Of a DNA stretch of 64,000 nucleotides, positions 7,931 to 16,894 are shown piece by piece. The translations under genes were made by a program, and so were the position numbers. Numbering within the stretch: the first letter of the stretch is position 1; every line of letters begins with the position of its first letter. Source of the stretch: Aquimarina algicola (GTDB lineage: Bacteria; Bacteroidota; Bacteroidia; Flavobacteriales; Flavobacteriaceae); the NCBI RefSeq assembly GCF_006443095.1, contig NZ_VFWZ01000002.1, positions 1,116,001-1,180,000 on the forward strand. The letters run 5' to 3'. The notes beneath the pieces were generated by a model. The model ran no database searches and had not been told where the DNA came from. It saw only the letters and a list, made by a program, of their open reading frames with translations.

Positions 7931-8989
7931 ATGAAGAAAGAAGAAAAAATAAGAGTTGGAATATCAATTGGAGATCTTAATGGTATAGGTAGTGAGGTTA
8001 TTCTAAAGACATTTGAAGATTCTCGTATGTTGGATTTCTGCACTCCTATAATTTTTGCATCTGTAAAAATTCTTTCTTTTCTAAAAAAACATTACAAAAG
8101 CAATGTACATCTACATGGTATTGACAAAATTTCTCAAGCTTTGGATGGCAAAGTTAATGTATTAAATGTTTGGAAAGAATCTGTAAATATTAATTTTGGT
8201 AAAGAAGACCTAAAAATAGGTAGTTATGCAATCAAATCACTAAAACAAGCCACAGAAGCACTGAAAAATGATGAGATCAATATACTAGTTACTGCACCGA
8301 TTAGTAAACACAGTATCCAATCACAAGATTTTAATTTTCCTGGACATACAGACTACCTTAATCAAGAGCTAGAAGGAAATAGTCTGATGTTCATGATAAC
8401 AGAAGATCTCAAAATCGGCTTGTTGACTGATCATGTAGCTATTAATGATATCACAAAAACTATTACTCCCGAATTGATTGAACAAAAAATAAAAACTATT
8501 CATCAATCACTAAGACAGGATTTTGCAATCATGAAACCAAAAATTGCGGTCTTAGGTATAAATCCGCATAGTGGAGATAATGGTGTCATTGGTACAGAAG
8601 ATGATGAAATTTTGAAACCTACACTACAAAAAATCAATGAGTCTGGAATATTGGTATATGGACCATATGCCGCAGACAGTTTTTTTGGGTCAGATACTCA
8701 CAAAGCTTTTGATGCTATTGTGGCCTCATATCATGATCAAGGACTCATTCCTTTTAAAACACTTTCTTTTGGAAAAGGAGTTAACTACACAGCAGGACTC
8801 AATAAGGTAAGAACTTCTCCGGATCATGGAACAGCATTTGAGATTGCAGGAAAAAACGTTGCTGATCATAATTCTTTTAAAGAAGCGCTATTTTCTGCAT
8901 TGACCATTTATAAAAACAGAATAGAGTTTCAGGAACTAACAAAAAACCCCCTCAAAAAACAACCTCGTAAACCACAAAACAAAGCATAA
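7931..8989 (+). CDS. pdxA: 4-hydroxythreonine-4-phosphate dehydrogenase
   Basis: A 352-residue product that oxidises 4-phosphohydroxy-L-threonine with NAD(P), in the DXP-dependent pathway to pyridoxal phosphate. Diagnostic sequence includes ISIGDLNGIGSEV at the N terminus, the metal-site histidine in FPGHTDYL, GLLTDHVA, GINPHSGDNG and the final metal-ligand region SYHDQGLIPFK followed by RTSPDHGTAFEIAG. Length is slightly above typical owing to a basic C-terminal tail. It is divergent from ribE. Confidence 0.96.
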   Translation: MKKEEKIRVGISIGDLNGIGSEVILKTFEDSRMLDFCTPIIFASVKILSFLKKHYKSNVHLHGIDKISQALDGKVNVLNVWKESVNINFGKEDLKIGSYAIKSLKQATEALKNDEINILVTAPISKHSIQSQDFNFPGHTDYLNQELEGNSLMFMITEDLKIGLLTDHVAINDITKTITPELIEQKIKTIHQSLRQDFAIMKPKIAVLGINPHSGDNGVIGTEDDEILKPTLQKINESGILVYGPYAADSFFGSDTHKAFDAIVASYHDQGLIPFKTLSFGKGVNYTAGLNKVRTSPDHGTAFEIAGKNVADHNSFKEALFSALTIYKNRIEFQELTKNPLKKQPRKPQNKA

Positions 8990-9111
8990 ATAATACAAAA
9001 ATGAGTACTTAAGTATTTTATGATATCAAATAGGTATGGTAAAAACTTGATAAATCACTAACTTTCTGATATAAATTTGGTTACAAAAATACTTTCATAA
9101 CGATTTTTTAT

Positions 9112-9119
9112 TATCTTTG
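9112..9119 (+). promoter_or_regulatory. -7 box of the DUF177-rpmF promoter
   Basis: TATCTTTG followed by CACCC, a perfect match to the TAnnTTTG consensus, 50 bp upstream of the DUF177 gene. The -33 TTG is not well placed (nearest at 9077-9079), which is common at strong Bacteroidota promoters. Confidence 0.5.
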
Positions 9120-9169
9120 CACCCGCCTTTTGATTAAAGAGGTCAGATTTTTTTGAAACTGATGACGAA

Positions 9170-9709
9170 ATGAAACAACTAAAAGAGTACACTATCCCTT
9201 TTGTTGGATTGAAGCAAGGATTACATCGGTTTGATTATCAAATTGATAATTCGTTCTTTGAGCATTTTGAGTATGATGAATTTAACGCATCTTCGGTCAA
9301 AATAGATTTAGAATTAACAAAAAAAGTGAATATGCTAGAGCTTCATTTTGAAGCAGCAGGAACTATAAATGTTAATTGTGATCTAACCAACGAACCTTTT
9401 GACTTGCCTATTACAAATAACTTTTTTGTAGTAGTTAAGTTTGGAGAAGAGTATAATGATGAAAATGAAGAGCTACTTATTCTTCCTCACGGAGAATATG
9501 AAATTAACATACAACAGTTTATTTATGAACTGATTGTATTAGCTGTACCTTCAAAAAGAATACATCCCGGAGTCGAAGATGGTACTTTACATTCAGACAT
9601 TCTCGAAAAACTAGAAGAATTAAGTCCAAAAGAAAAAACAGAAACAAACAACAAAGAGGAAACGGATCCTCGCTGGGATAAATTAAAAAACTTATTAAAC
9701 GATAAATAA
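9170..9709 (+). CDS. YceD/DUF177 family protein
   Basis: A 179-residue acidic cytosolic protein. DUF177 (YceD) members are nearly always encoded directly before rpmF and have been tied to 23S rRNA or large-subunit maturation in other organisms. The family-like central segment has NCDLTNEPFDLPI and the C-terminal region has VPSKRIHPG. The usual CxRCL motif is reduced to a single Cys here, as in other flavobacteria. It is followed after 10 bp by rpmF and likely shares the promoter with its -7 box at 9112. Confidence 0.9.
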   Translation: MKQLKEYTIPFVGLKQGLHRFDYQIDNSFFEHFEYDEFNASSVKIDLELTKKVNMLELHFEAAGTINVNCDLTNEPFDLPITNNFFVVVKFGEEYNDENEELLILPHGEYEINIQQFIYELIVLAVPSKRIHPGVEDGTLHSDILEKLEELSPKEKTETNNKEETDPRWDKLKNLLNDK

Positions 9710-9719
9710 TAGCTGAGCA

Positions 9720-9917
9720 ATGGCACATCCTAAGAGAAAAATATCAAAAACTAGAAGAGATAAGAGAAGAACGCATTACAAAGCTAGCGTTCCACAAATA
9801 GCTACAGATCCTACAACAGGAGAAGCTCATTTATACCATAGAGCTCACTGGCATGAAGGAAAATTATACTACAGAGGTCAGGTTGTAATCGACAATACTG
9901 AAGAAGAAGTAGCATAA
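9720..9917 (+). CDS. rpmF: 50S ribosomal protein L32
   Basis: A 65-residue basic protein with the invariant start [17 protein letters not shown], followed by HYHRAHW-like sequence ([17 protein letters not shown]). It lacks the zinc-binding cysteines found in some L32 proteins, as usual in Bacteroidota. Co-transcribed with the DUF177 gene and closed by a strong terminator. Confidence 0.98.
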   Translation: MAHPKRKISKTRRDKRRTHYKASVPQIATDPTTGEAHLYHRAHWHEGKLYYRGQVVIDNTEEEVA

Positions 9918-9943
9918 GTACTATGTTAAAGTTTTAAATAAGG

Positions 9944-9967
9944 CTCTCACCATGTGAGAGTTTTTTT
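9944..9967 (+). terminator. Rho-independent terminator after rpmF
   Basis: CTCTCAC-CAT-GTGAGAG (9944-9960) forms a 7-bp stem with a 3-nt loop followed by seven T. Confidence 0.92.
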
Positions 9968-10152
9968 GTTTTTAGTTGAATATGTCTCAAAATCCCTTTA
10001 TTTTGCGCCATGTTATAAATAATTCCTAATTTAGATTAAAGTAAATATTCTTTTTTTAGCAATCGTTTTAATATTTATTAGGTTTAATTTAGTAATTTCA
10101 ACGACTTTTATACATTTTTGTGTTAATTAGTTCGAGAAACTAAAATTAAGAT

Positions 10153-11148
10153 ATGAGTAAAATCACAGCCGCTATTACAGCTGTAGGCGCATATGTGCCG
10201 GACTATGTGTTAACCAATGCCATTCTAGAAACAATGGTAGACACAAACGACGAATGGATCACCACTCGTACTGGTATCAAAGAACGTAGAATATTAAAAG
10301 ATAAAGACAAAGGAAGTTCTTTTCTAGGGATAAAAGCAGCAGAAAACTTGATCGCCAAAAAAAATCTCGATCCCAAAGAGATTGATATGGTTATTTTTGC
10401 TACTGCTACGCCAGACCTTCCTGTTGCTTCAACTGCAGCATATACCGCTTCTCAAATTGGTGCTGTAAATGCATTTTCTTACGATTTACAAGCGGCATGT
10501 TCCAGTTTTTTATATGCTATGTCTACTGCCTCTAGTTACATAGAATCTGGCAGATACAAAAAAGTACTTGTCATTGGGGCAGATAAAATGTCTTCTATTA
10601 TAGACTACACCGATCGAGCAACATGTATTATTTTCGGAGATGGCGGTGGAGCTGTTTTATTCGAACCAAATCAAGACGGTTTTGGCTTACAAGACGAATA
10701 CCTGCGTACTGATGGTATTGGTAGAGAGTTCTTAAAAATTGAAGCCGGAGGATCAATATTGCCACCTTCTGAAGATACTGTCGCAAAAAAACAACACTTT
10801 GTACAACAAGATGGAAGAACCGTATTCAAATACGCTGTTTCTAACATGGCAGATGCAAGTACAAAAATCTTAGAACGTAACAATCTTACAGGAAATGATG
10901 TTAATTGGCTTGTCGCACATCAGGCAAACAAACGCATCATCGACGCAACAGCAAATAGAATGGAGCTTGATGAAAGCAAAGTTCTAATGAATATTCAAAG
11001 GTATGGTAATACAACTTCGGCTACTATACCTTTATTATTACACGATTACGAAAAACAACTCAAAAAAGGAGATAACATTGTATTTGCCTCATTCGGTGGA
11101 GGTTTTACATGGGGCGCTATTTATCTTAAATGGGCCTACAACTCCTAA
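10153..11148 (+). CDS. fabH: 3-oxoacyl-ACP synthase III
   Basis: A 331-residue condensing enzyme that joins an acyl-CoA with malonyl-ACP to start fatty-acid synthesis. The catalytic triad is visible: Cys116 in QAACSSFLYA, His256 in VAHQANKRI and Asn286 in RYGNTTSATIP. The N-terminal arginine-containing block TRTGIKERR and the C-terminal FGGGFTWGA are typical. It is followed at 28 bp by accB and then accC, so the three genes form a fatty-acid initiation cluster. Confidence 0.97.
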   Translation: MSKITAAITAVGAYVPDYVLTNAILETMVDTNDEWITTRTGIKERRILKDKDKGSSFLGIKAAENLIAKKNLDPKEIDMVIFATATPDLPVASTAAYTASQIGAVNAFSYDLQAACSSFLYAMSTASSYIESGRYKKVLVIGADKMSSIIDYTDRATCIIFGDGGGAVLFEPNQDGFGLQDEYLRTDGIGREFLKIEAGGSILPPSEDTVAKKQHFVQQDGRTVFKYAVSNMADASTKILERNNLTGNDVNWLVAHQANKRIIDATANRMELDESKVLMNIQRYGNTTSATIPLLLHDYEKQLKKGDNIVFASFGGGFTWGAIYLKWAYNS

Positions 11149-11176
11149 AAACTAAAAACACACAATACCCAACATT

Positions 11177-11674
11177 ATGGATTTAAAAGAAATTCAGAAT
11201 TTAATTAAATTCGTAGCCAAATCCGGCGCCAGCGAAGTAAAGTTAGAGATGGATGATGTTAAAATCACCATAAAAACTGCATCAGACGAAAACAAAGAAA
11301 CAACTATTGTACAGCAAATACCTGTCGGAAATGCAGTAACACCGCAAGCCGTAGCTCCTGTACAAACAACTCCCCCTCCTGCAGCACCAACTCCAGATAA
11401 ACCTGCAGAGAGTTCAAACGAAGACAATTCAAAATATATAACAATAAAGTCTCCTATTATAGGAACATTATACAGAAAACCATCTCCAGATAAACCAACT
11501 TTTGTAGAAGTTGGAGATACAATAAAAGAAGGAGACGTACTTTGTATTATAGAAGCTATGAAACTCTTTAACGAGATAGAGAGTGAAGTTTCTGGTAAAG
11601 TAGTCAAAGTTTTGGTAGACGATGCTTCACCGGTAGAATTTGATCAGCCACTTTTCTTAATAGACCCATCTTAA
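11177..11674 (+). CDS. accB: Biotin carboxyl carrier protein of acetyl-CoA carboxylase
   Basis: A 165-residue carrier. The N-terminal helical segment is followed by a Pro/Ala-rich linker (about residues 52-83) and the biotinyl domain, in which Lys129 of EAMKLFNEIES is the biotinylation site. It carries carboxybiotin between AccC and the carboxyltransferase. The gene is 28 bp after fabH and 77 bp before accC. Confidence 0.97.
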   Translation: MDLKEIQNLIKFVAKSGASEVKLEMDDVKITIKTASDENKETTIVQQIPVGNAVTPQAVAPVQTTPPPAAPTPDKPAESSNEDNSKYITIKSPIIGTLYRKPSPDKPTFVEVGDTIKEGDVLCIIEAMKLFNEIESEVSGKVVKVLVDDASPVEFDQPLFLIDPS

Positions 11675-11751
11675 TTAACCCAGAATTCAAAATAAAACTT
11701 CGCATTAATTATGCGCAACGCTATTTTGAATATTGTAATTGATAAGAAGTT

Positions 11752-13104
11752 ATGTTCAAAAAAATTCTAATTGCAAATAGAGGTGAGATCGCTATGCGTG
11801 TGATCAGAACCTGTAAAGAAATGGGTATAAAAACAGTTGCTGTTTACTCTACTGCTGATGCAGACAGTCTTCATGTTCGCTTTGCAGACGAAGCGGTTTG
11901 CATAGGACCAGCACCAAGTACCGATTCATATCTAAAAATGGCAAATATTATCGCTGCCGCAGAAATTACAAATGCAGATGCCATACATCCAGGATATGGG
12001 TTTTTATCTGAAAATGCTAAATTTTCTAAAATCTGTGAAGAACACGAAATAAAATTTATCGGTGCCAGCGCAGATATGATAGAAAAAATGGGAGATAAAG
12101 CTACTGCAAAAGCAACGATGAAAGCAGCAGGAGTACCCACAATACCAGGTAGTGAAGGAATTCTTGATTCTTATGAAGAAACCGAAACACTTGCAGATGA
12201 AATGGGATACCCGGTAATGCTTAAAGCAACCGCCGGAGGCGGTGGAAAAGGAATGCGTGCCGTATGGAAAAAAGAAGATCTTAAAAAAGCTTGGGATAGT
12301 GCCAGACAAGAAGCAGGAGCTGCTTTTGGAAACGATGGTATGTATATGGAAAAGCTTATTGAAGAACCTCGTCATATAGAAATCCAAGTAGTTGGAGATA
12401 GCAATGGGCGTGCTTGTCACTTATCAGAAAGAGATTGCTCTGTACAAAGAAGGCATCAAAAACTTACTGAAGAGACCCCTTCTCCTTTTATGACTGACGA
12501 ATTGAGAGAAAAAATGGGAGCTGCAGCTGTCAAAGCAGCAGAGTTTATCAAATATGAAGGAGCAGGAACAGTAGAATTTTTGGTAGACAAACACCGAAAC
12601 TTCTATTTTATGGAGATGAACACCCGTATTCAGGTAGAACATCCTATCACTGAGCAAGTAGTTGACTATGATCTTATAAGAGAACAAATATTAGTAGCTG
12701 CAGGGGTGCCTATTTCCGGCAAAAATTATTACCCACAGTTACACTCTATAGAATGTAGGATTAATGCCGAAGATCCTTTTAAAGATTTTAGACCATCACC
12801 TGGAAAAATAACAACCTTGCATATTCCGGGAGGGCATGGTGTACGTGTTGATACCCATGTATATAGTGGTTATAGCATACCGCCAAACTACGATTCGATG
12901 ATAGCAAAGCTAATTACTACTGCTCAAACTCGTGAAGAGGCAATCAATAAAATGAAAAGAGCTTTAGATGAATTTATCATAGAAGGTATTAGTACTACGG
13001 TACCCTTCCATAGACAGCTTATGGATCATCCGGATTATATTGCCGGTAACTATACCACAAAATTCATGGAAGATTTTGAAATGCAAGAGCTTTCTAAAGA
13101 ATAA
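11752..13104 (+). CDS. accC: Biotin carboxylase subunit of acetyl-CoA carboxylase
   Basis: A 450-residue ATP-grasp enzyme that carboxylates the biotin on AccB using bicarbonate and ATP. It starts with the family sequence [16 protein letters not shown], has the glycine-rich ATP loop [10 protein letters not shown], and the active-site region [16 protein letters not shown]. Length is typical of AccC. Last gene of the fabH-accB-accC cluster. Confidence 0.98.
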   Translation: MFKKILIANRGEIAMRVIRTCKEMGIKTVAVYSTADADSLHVRFADEAVCIGPAPSTDSYLKMANIIAAAEITNADAIHPGYGFLSENAKFSKICEEHEIKFIGASADMIEKMGDKATAKATMKAAGVPTIPGSEGILDSYEETETLADEMGYPVMLKATAGGGGKGMRAVWKKEDLKKAWDSARQEAGAAFGNDGMYMEKLIEEPRHIEIQVVGDSNGRACHLSERDCSVQRRHQKLTEETPSPFMTDELREKMGAAAVKAAEFIKYEGAGTVEFLVDKHRNFYFMEMNTRIQVEHPITEQVVDYDLIREQILVAAGVPISGKNYYPQLHSIECRINAEDPFKDFRPSPGKITTLHIPGGHGVRVDTHVYSGYSIPPNYDSMIAKLITTAQTREEAINKMKRALDEFIIEGISTTVPFHRQLMDHPDYIAGNYTTKFMEDFEMQELSKE

Positions 13105-13128
13105 TAGAGAACTTCGGGGAAATCTTAT

Positions 13129-13204
13129 GAGGCATTTGCAGGAAACTGACTTTTGATTTCGAAGCAAGCCCCGAACCATTTAAATCTCGATTATCGAGTA
13201 AACA
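13129..13204 (+). repeat. Dispersed intergenic repeat, long copy
   Basis: This stretch between accC and its terminator is non-coding. Its right part (about 13159-13189) matches the reverse complement of 63056-63087: both contain gcaagc, then cgaa and catttaaatctcg. Its last 25 bp recur at 4216-4240, ending in the near-palindrome ctcgattatcgag. It resembles the short dispersed repeats found in many copies in flavobacterial genomes. Confidence 0.5.
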
Positions 13205-13213
13205 ATATACGGT

Positions 13214-13241
13214 AAGCCTCTTATTAAAGAGGCTTTTTTTT
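13214..13241 (+). terminator. Rho-independent terminator after accC
   Basis: AAGCCTCTT-ATTA-AAGAGGCTT gives a 9-bp stem followed by a run of T. The T-run ends on the base before the next gene's ATG (13242), an unusually tight arrangement. Confidence 0.88.
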
Positions 13242-14354
13242 ATGAATCTAAGCTATTGGGAATATAAAACATGGTTATCTAATGTAGACTTTACTATTGT
13301 AGGTAGTGGTATTGTAGGGCTAAGCTGTGCTATAAAACTTCGAGAACGTTTCACCTCTGCAAAAATACTTATCTTAGAGAGAGGAATTTTACCCAATGGA
13401 GCCAGTACCAAAAATGCAGGTTTTGCTTGTTTTGGAAGCATTTCTGAAATTCTAGAAGACCTTAAAACACATAACGAACAAGAGATTATTCAACTTGTAC
13501 AAAAAAGATATAATGGCTTACAATTGCTGAGAAAAAACTTTTCTGATAGTAATATTGGATATCAACAATATGGAGGATATGAATTATTTGGACTGCAAGA
13601 TCAAGAATTGTATAACGAAGTACTTTCTAAAAAAGAGTACATAAATCATTTATTATTCCCGATTTTTGGGAAAGATGTTTTCGTTACCTGTCAAAACATA
13701 TTTAATTTCAAAAATATAAACCCTACATACATCATAAATCAGTTTGAAGGGCAAATTGACACTGGCAAAATGATGAAGACATTATTAAAAAAAGTGTCTG
13801 ATCTTGATATCAAAATCTTAAATGGTTGTACAGTTGAAAATATTGAGGATCTAAATAACACTATAGAAATAAAAACAAATCATTTTACGTTCTTTACAAA
13901 CAAACTATTGATTGCCACAAATGGTTTTGCCCAACAAATGGGTATCAATGCCATAAAACCGGCAAGAGCTCAAGTATTGATCACAAAACCGATCAATAAT
14001 TTACATATTAAAGGAACATTTCATTTAGACAGAGGTTATTATTACTTTAGAAATATAGATAATAGAATTCTTTTCGGGGGAGGGCGACATTTGGATTTCA
14101 AAGCAGAAGAAACCACGAGAATGGAACAAACATCTATTATACAACGACAACTAGAAAAAATTCTACACAATACAATTTTACCAGATATAGATGTTAATAT
14201 TGATTATAGATGGAGTGGAATTATGGGAGTAGGAGCTCAAAAAACACCTATTGTAAAACAAATCTCAAATAATGTGTTTTGTGGTGTTCGATTAGGAGGT
14301 ATGGGAGTTGCAATAGGAAGTATTGTTGGCACAGAATTAGCAGAGTTATTGTAG
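13242..14354 (+). CDS. FAD-dependent oxidoreductase of the DadA/glycine-oxidase type
   Basis: A 370-residue flavoenzyme. The N-terminal dinucleotide-binding motif is GSGIVGLSCA (after strand DFTIV), and the acidic residue ending strand 2 is in ILERG. The C-terminal part has a GVRLGGMGVAIGS motif typical of the D-amino-acid oxidase (DAO) family. It likely oxidises an amine or amino acid; the substrate cannot be told. The start at 13242 directly follows the T-run of the accC terminator; the N-terminal sequence before the FAD motif looks conserved in flavobacterial relatives, so I keep it. The next gene, mtgA, begins 17 bp downstream. Confidence 0.88.
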   Translation: MNLSYWEYKTWLSNVDFTIVGSGIVGLSCAIKLRERFTSAKILILERGILPNGASTKNAGFACFGSISEILEDLKTHNEQEIIQLVQKRYNGLQLLRKNFSDSNIGYQQYGGYELFGLQDQELYNEVLSKKEYINHLLFPIFGKDVFVTCQNIFNFKNINPTYIINQFEGQIDTGKMMKTLLKKVSDLDIKILNGCTVENIEDLNNTIEIKTNHFTFFTNKLLIATNGFAQQMGINAIKPARAQVLITKPINNLHIKGTFHLDRGYYYFRNIDNRILFGGGRHLDFKAEETTRMEQTSIIQRQLEKILHNTILPDIDVNIDYRWSGIMGVGAQKTPIVKQISNNVFCGVRLGGMGVAIGSIVGTELAELL

Positions 14355-14371
14355 CATTTAAACCTAAAACA

Positions 14372-15049
14372 GTGAAGAAAATCCTTCGATTTATCATAAA
14401 AAGCCTTATCCTCTTTATCGTTATCAGTATTATTTGGGTAACAACATACAAGTGGATTAATGTGCCTATAACGCCACTAATGGTAATTCGCAAGACACAG
14501 AATAAGCATATCATACAACATCAATGGGTTGATTTATCAAAAATATCCAAAACACTACAATTAGCAGTAATTTGTAGTGAAGACCAAAGATTTATATACC
14601 ATAATGGCTTTGATAAAAAAGCCATTCAAAAAGCAATGAACGATTATAAATCAGGAAAAAAACTTCGTGGAGCCAGTACTATTTCTCAGCAAACAGCCAA
14701 AAATGTGTTTTTATGGCCGCAAAGAAGTTGGCTGCGCAAAGGATTAGAAATGTATTTTACTTTTTTAATTGAAACATTATGGAGCAAAGAGCGAATATTA
14801 GAAGTCTATCTGAACAGTATAGAAATGGGTAATGGTATCTATGGAGCAGAAGCCGCTGCGATTTTTTGGTTCAATACCTCAGCATCAAACCTCAAAAAAG
14901 AACAAGCTACAGCAATTGCCGCGATTTTGCCGAATCCTTTACATTTTTTAGCGAATCCTCCTTCTCCCTATATCCAAAAAAGAAAAAGATGGATAGCGAA
15001 TCAAATGCGCAACTACGGACCACTAGTATTCGATCAAAATAAGAATTAA
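14372..15049 (+). CDS. mtgA: Monofunctional biosynthetic peptidoglycan transglycosylase
   Basis: A 225-residue glycosyltransferase family 51 enzyme that polymerises lipid II into glycan strands at the inner membrane. One N-terminal membrane helix (about residues 8-24) precedes the catalytic domain. Motifs: EDQRFIYHNGFD with the catalytic Glu, GASTISQQTAKN, and LEVYLNSIEMGNGIYGAEAA. There is no transpeptidase domain. I chose the GTG at 14372, because no suitable ATG occurs after the previous gene; a longer frame beginning at 14279 overlaps the oxidoreductase and encodes non-family sequence. A GreA/B-like gene follows after 3 bp. Confidence 0.9.
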   Translation: MKKILRFIIKSLILFIVISIIWVTTYKWINVPITPLMVIRKTQNKHIIQHQWVDLSKISKTLQLAVICSEDQRFIYHNGFDKKAIQKAMNDYKSGKKLRGASTISQQTAKNVFLWPQRSWLRKGLEMYFTFLIETLWSKERILEVYLNSIEMGNGIYGAEAAAIFWFNTSASNLKKEQATAIAAILPNPLHFLANPPSPYIQKRKRWIANQMRNYGPLVFDQNKN

Positions 15050-15052
15050 AAG

Positions 15053-15514
15053 ATGCACAACATTTCAGATACTAAACATATCCTATTAAAATATTGCAAA
15101 GAATATGTTGATCAAAGACAACAAAAAATCATAGATACAATTGCAGATCTTCAACAATCATTGACCACAGAAACAAAAAGTACTGCCGGGGATAAACACG
15201 AAACTGGTCGTGCTATGCTTCAATTAGAACGAGAAAAAGCCGGAGTTCAACTCGCAGAAATACAAAAACTACAAGAAATCGTAAATAAAATCGATATTAC
15301 CATTTCTTCAGGCAATATTCGATTAGGTAGTTTGGTCGTTACATCAGAGGGCACTTATTTTATCAGCCTACCTATAGGCATATATACGCTCAATCAAGAA
15401 TCTTTTTTCATTATTGCCGTAAATTCTCCTATTGGAAGGGTATTACTCGGAAAAAAAATTGGCGACACGATACGCTTTAGAGATAAAAATATCTTCATCA
15501 AAGCAGTATATTAA
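15053..15514 (+). CDS. GreA/GreB-family C-terminal domain protein
   Basis: A 153-residue cytosolic protein. The N-terminal half is a charged helical region, probably a coiled coil (about residues 10-78). The C-terminal half (about 90-150) has a GreA/GreB-type fold, with the recognisable SPIGRVLLGKKIGDTI motif. Many flavobacterial orthologues are mislabelled as 3-oxoacyl-ACP synthase. It may bind RNA polymerase through the secondary channel, but whether it has transcript-cleavage activity is unknown; the usual acidic pair at the coiled-coil tip cannot be confirmed. It begins 3 bp after mtgA. Confidence 0.8.
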   Translation: MHNISDTKHILLKYCKEYVDQRQQKIIDTIADLQQSLTTETKSTAGDKHETGRAMLQLEREKAGVQLAEIQKLQEIVNKIDITISSGNIRLGSLVVTSEGTYFISLPIGIYTLNQESFFIIAVNSPIGRVLLGKKIGDTIRFRDKNIFIKAVY

Positions 15515-15533
15515 AATGTGTTAAAAAATATTC

Positions 15534-15541
15534 TATATTTG
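15534..15541 (+). promoter_or_regulatory. -7 box for the lipoprotein gene at 15624
   Basis: TATATTTG, a perfect TAnnTTTG match followed by C, about 83 bp upstream of the ATG. No clear TTG at -33. Confidence 0.4.
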
Positions 15542-15623
15542 CAAGTGTTTTCTTAAAAAATACACAGGAACAATATTTTATTTAAAATTTTTAACAGTAA
15601 TAAAATTTAAAAAACGCTTCAAA

Positions 15624-16736
15624 ATGAAAAAAGTAAACCTACTTTTTGCTACAATCTTTGTAGCTATTATTACACTATCCTCATGTAGTAGTGATGACAA
15701 TACAGTAAACGAGGGGGAAAACGGAAATGAAGAAACAGGAGGAGGAAATCCTGGTGAAGAAGATATCGAAGATAGAGAAATTCCGGTATCAGAGCTTGCA
15801 GACGGCATCACCATTCAAGGAGGTGAAAAGAAAAGTGGATCTGCTCCGGCACCTACAGGTGATGTAGATTTTAAATTAGGATTCTCAGAGCAAAACGCCT
15901 TTTTAACAAATGGGTTTGATATAGATTTTACTTCTACAGATCCAAATATAAAAGGAGCATACCTGCAAGTAACAGATGTAGATGGAAACAAAATTGATGG
16001 ATATTTTGATATTACAGATCTTAAGGCCAATCAAAATGGTGGAAAAGCCTTCAATCAAAAAAAGAAGGTATCTGCACAAGCAAAAATGGAAGGGGAAGAC
16101 CCAACATCATATAACATTAATGTGAATTTTGATGCTTCGTTACAACCCGGAAAATTCTGTTATGAGATATGCATATACGACGAAAACAACAACATTAGTC
16201 AAATACAAGAAGTTTGTGTGAATGTTGAAGCATGGGGAGGTAATGCTGACCTAGCAGGAGAGTGGGTATTCGATAGCGAAATGTCTGATGAAGTTGAGAG
16301 CGACGAAGCAATTTTTGAATGTGAGAATGGACAGTCACTTACCGCACCTTACGAAGAGAAAGAAAAAGATATTTGGACTTTTGTCCTAACTGAAGATGGT
16401 GTTTATTACGAAACTTATGAAGAAAAGGGTAAAAGACTTGACACAAATGCTTCTCTTGAGAATTGTGAAGCAGTATACAATACTCCTTATGAAGAAAATG
16501 AAAAATTCTCTGGTAACTGGTCTTATGATGAAGACGCCAAAACACTAACAGCCGTAGATTTTGCATACGAAGATTTCCTTAACTCAGCAAACAACGAGAC
16601 ATATCCTGAAGGAGAAGTATATTTTTATAATGTAAAAGTAGAAATCGTTGATGGAAAACTTAAAATTACTGAAACCGATGGTGTGGATGATAATGGTAAT
16701 CCTGAGCTATTAGAATACTACTTCAAAAAGAAATAA
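15624..16736 (+). CDS. Acidic hypothetical lipoprotein with lipocalin-like C-terminal part
   Basis: A 370-residue lipoprotein: lipobox LSSC gives Cys21, followed by a very acidic low-complexity stretch (Gly/Glu/Asn-rich, residues ~24-50). The middle part (about 70-205) looks like a beta-sandwich. The C-terminal part (about 210-370) begins GEWVFDSEM and has a lipocalin-like pattern of strands; it contains two copies of a PYEE-(K/N)-EK motif near two Cys residues, and probably a disulfide. Function unknown; likely surface exposed. It has its own -7 box and a strong terminator, so it is monocistronic. Confidence 0.8.
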   Translation: MKKVNLLFATIFVAIITLSSCSSDDNTVNEGENGNEETGGGNPGEEDIEDREIPVSELADGITIQGGEKKSGSAPAPTGDVDFKLGFSEQNAFLTNGFDIDFTSTDPNIKGAYLQVTDVDGNKIDGYFDITDLKANQNGGKAFNQKKKVSAQAKMEGEDPTSYNINVNFDASLQPGKFCYEICIYDENNNISQIQEVCVNVEAWGGNADLAGEWVFDSEMSDEVESDEAIFECENGQSLTAPYEEKEKDIWTFVLTEDGVYYETYEEKGKRLDTNASLENCEAVYNTPYEENEKFSGNWSYDEDAKTLTAVDFAYEDFLNSANNETYPEGEVYFYNVKVEIVDGKLKITETDGVDDNGNPELLEYYFKKK

Positions 16737-16765
16737 TTTCATCATTTCTCGAAAATTTTATATGT

Positions 16766-16799
16766 AGAGGCTAAACAATTGTTTAGCCTCTATTTTTTT
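16766..16799 (+). terminator. Rho-independent terminator
   Basis: A perfect 26-nt palindrome (16766-16791, half-site AGAGGCTAAACAA) followed by ATTTTTTT; effective loop AATT. Confidence 0.92.
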
Positions 16800-16894
16800 G
16801 AGTAATCTTCTTAAAAATATATTCTTAAAATTAATATTTTGGTTTACAAAAATGATTTTAAGTAAATTGCCCTCTCATAAATCGTCAACTACTC

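Noticed and set aside
11194..11607. A 137-codon reverse-strand frame inside accB
   Set aside because: It is antisense to a clear accB gene and results from codon bias (Pro/Ala linker); no own signals.
12004..12420. Antisense frame of 138 codons inside accC
   Set aside because: Phe/Cys/Ser-rich product typical of shadow frames; accC is beyond doubt.
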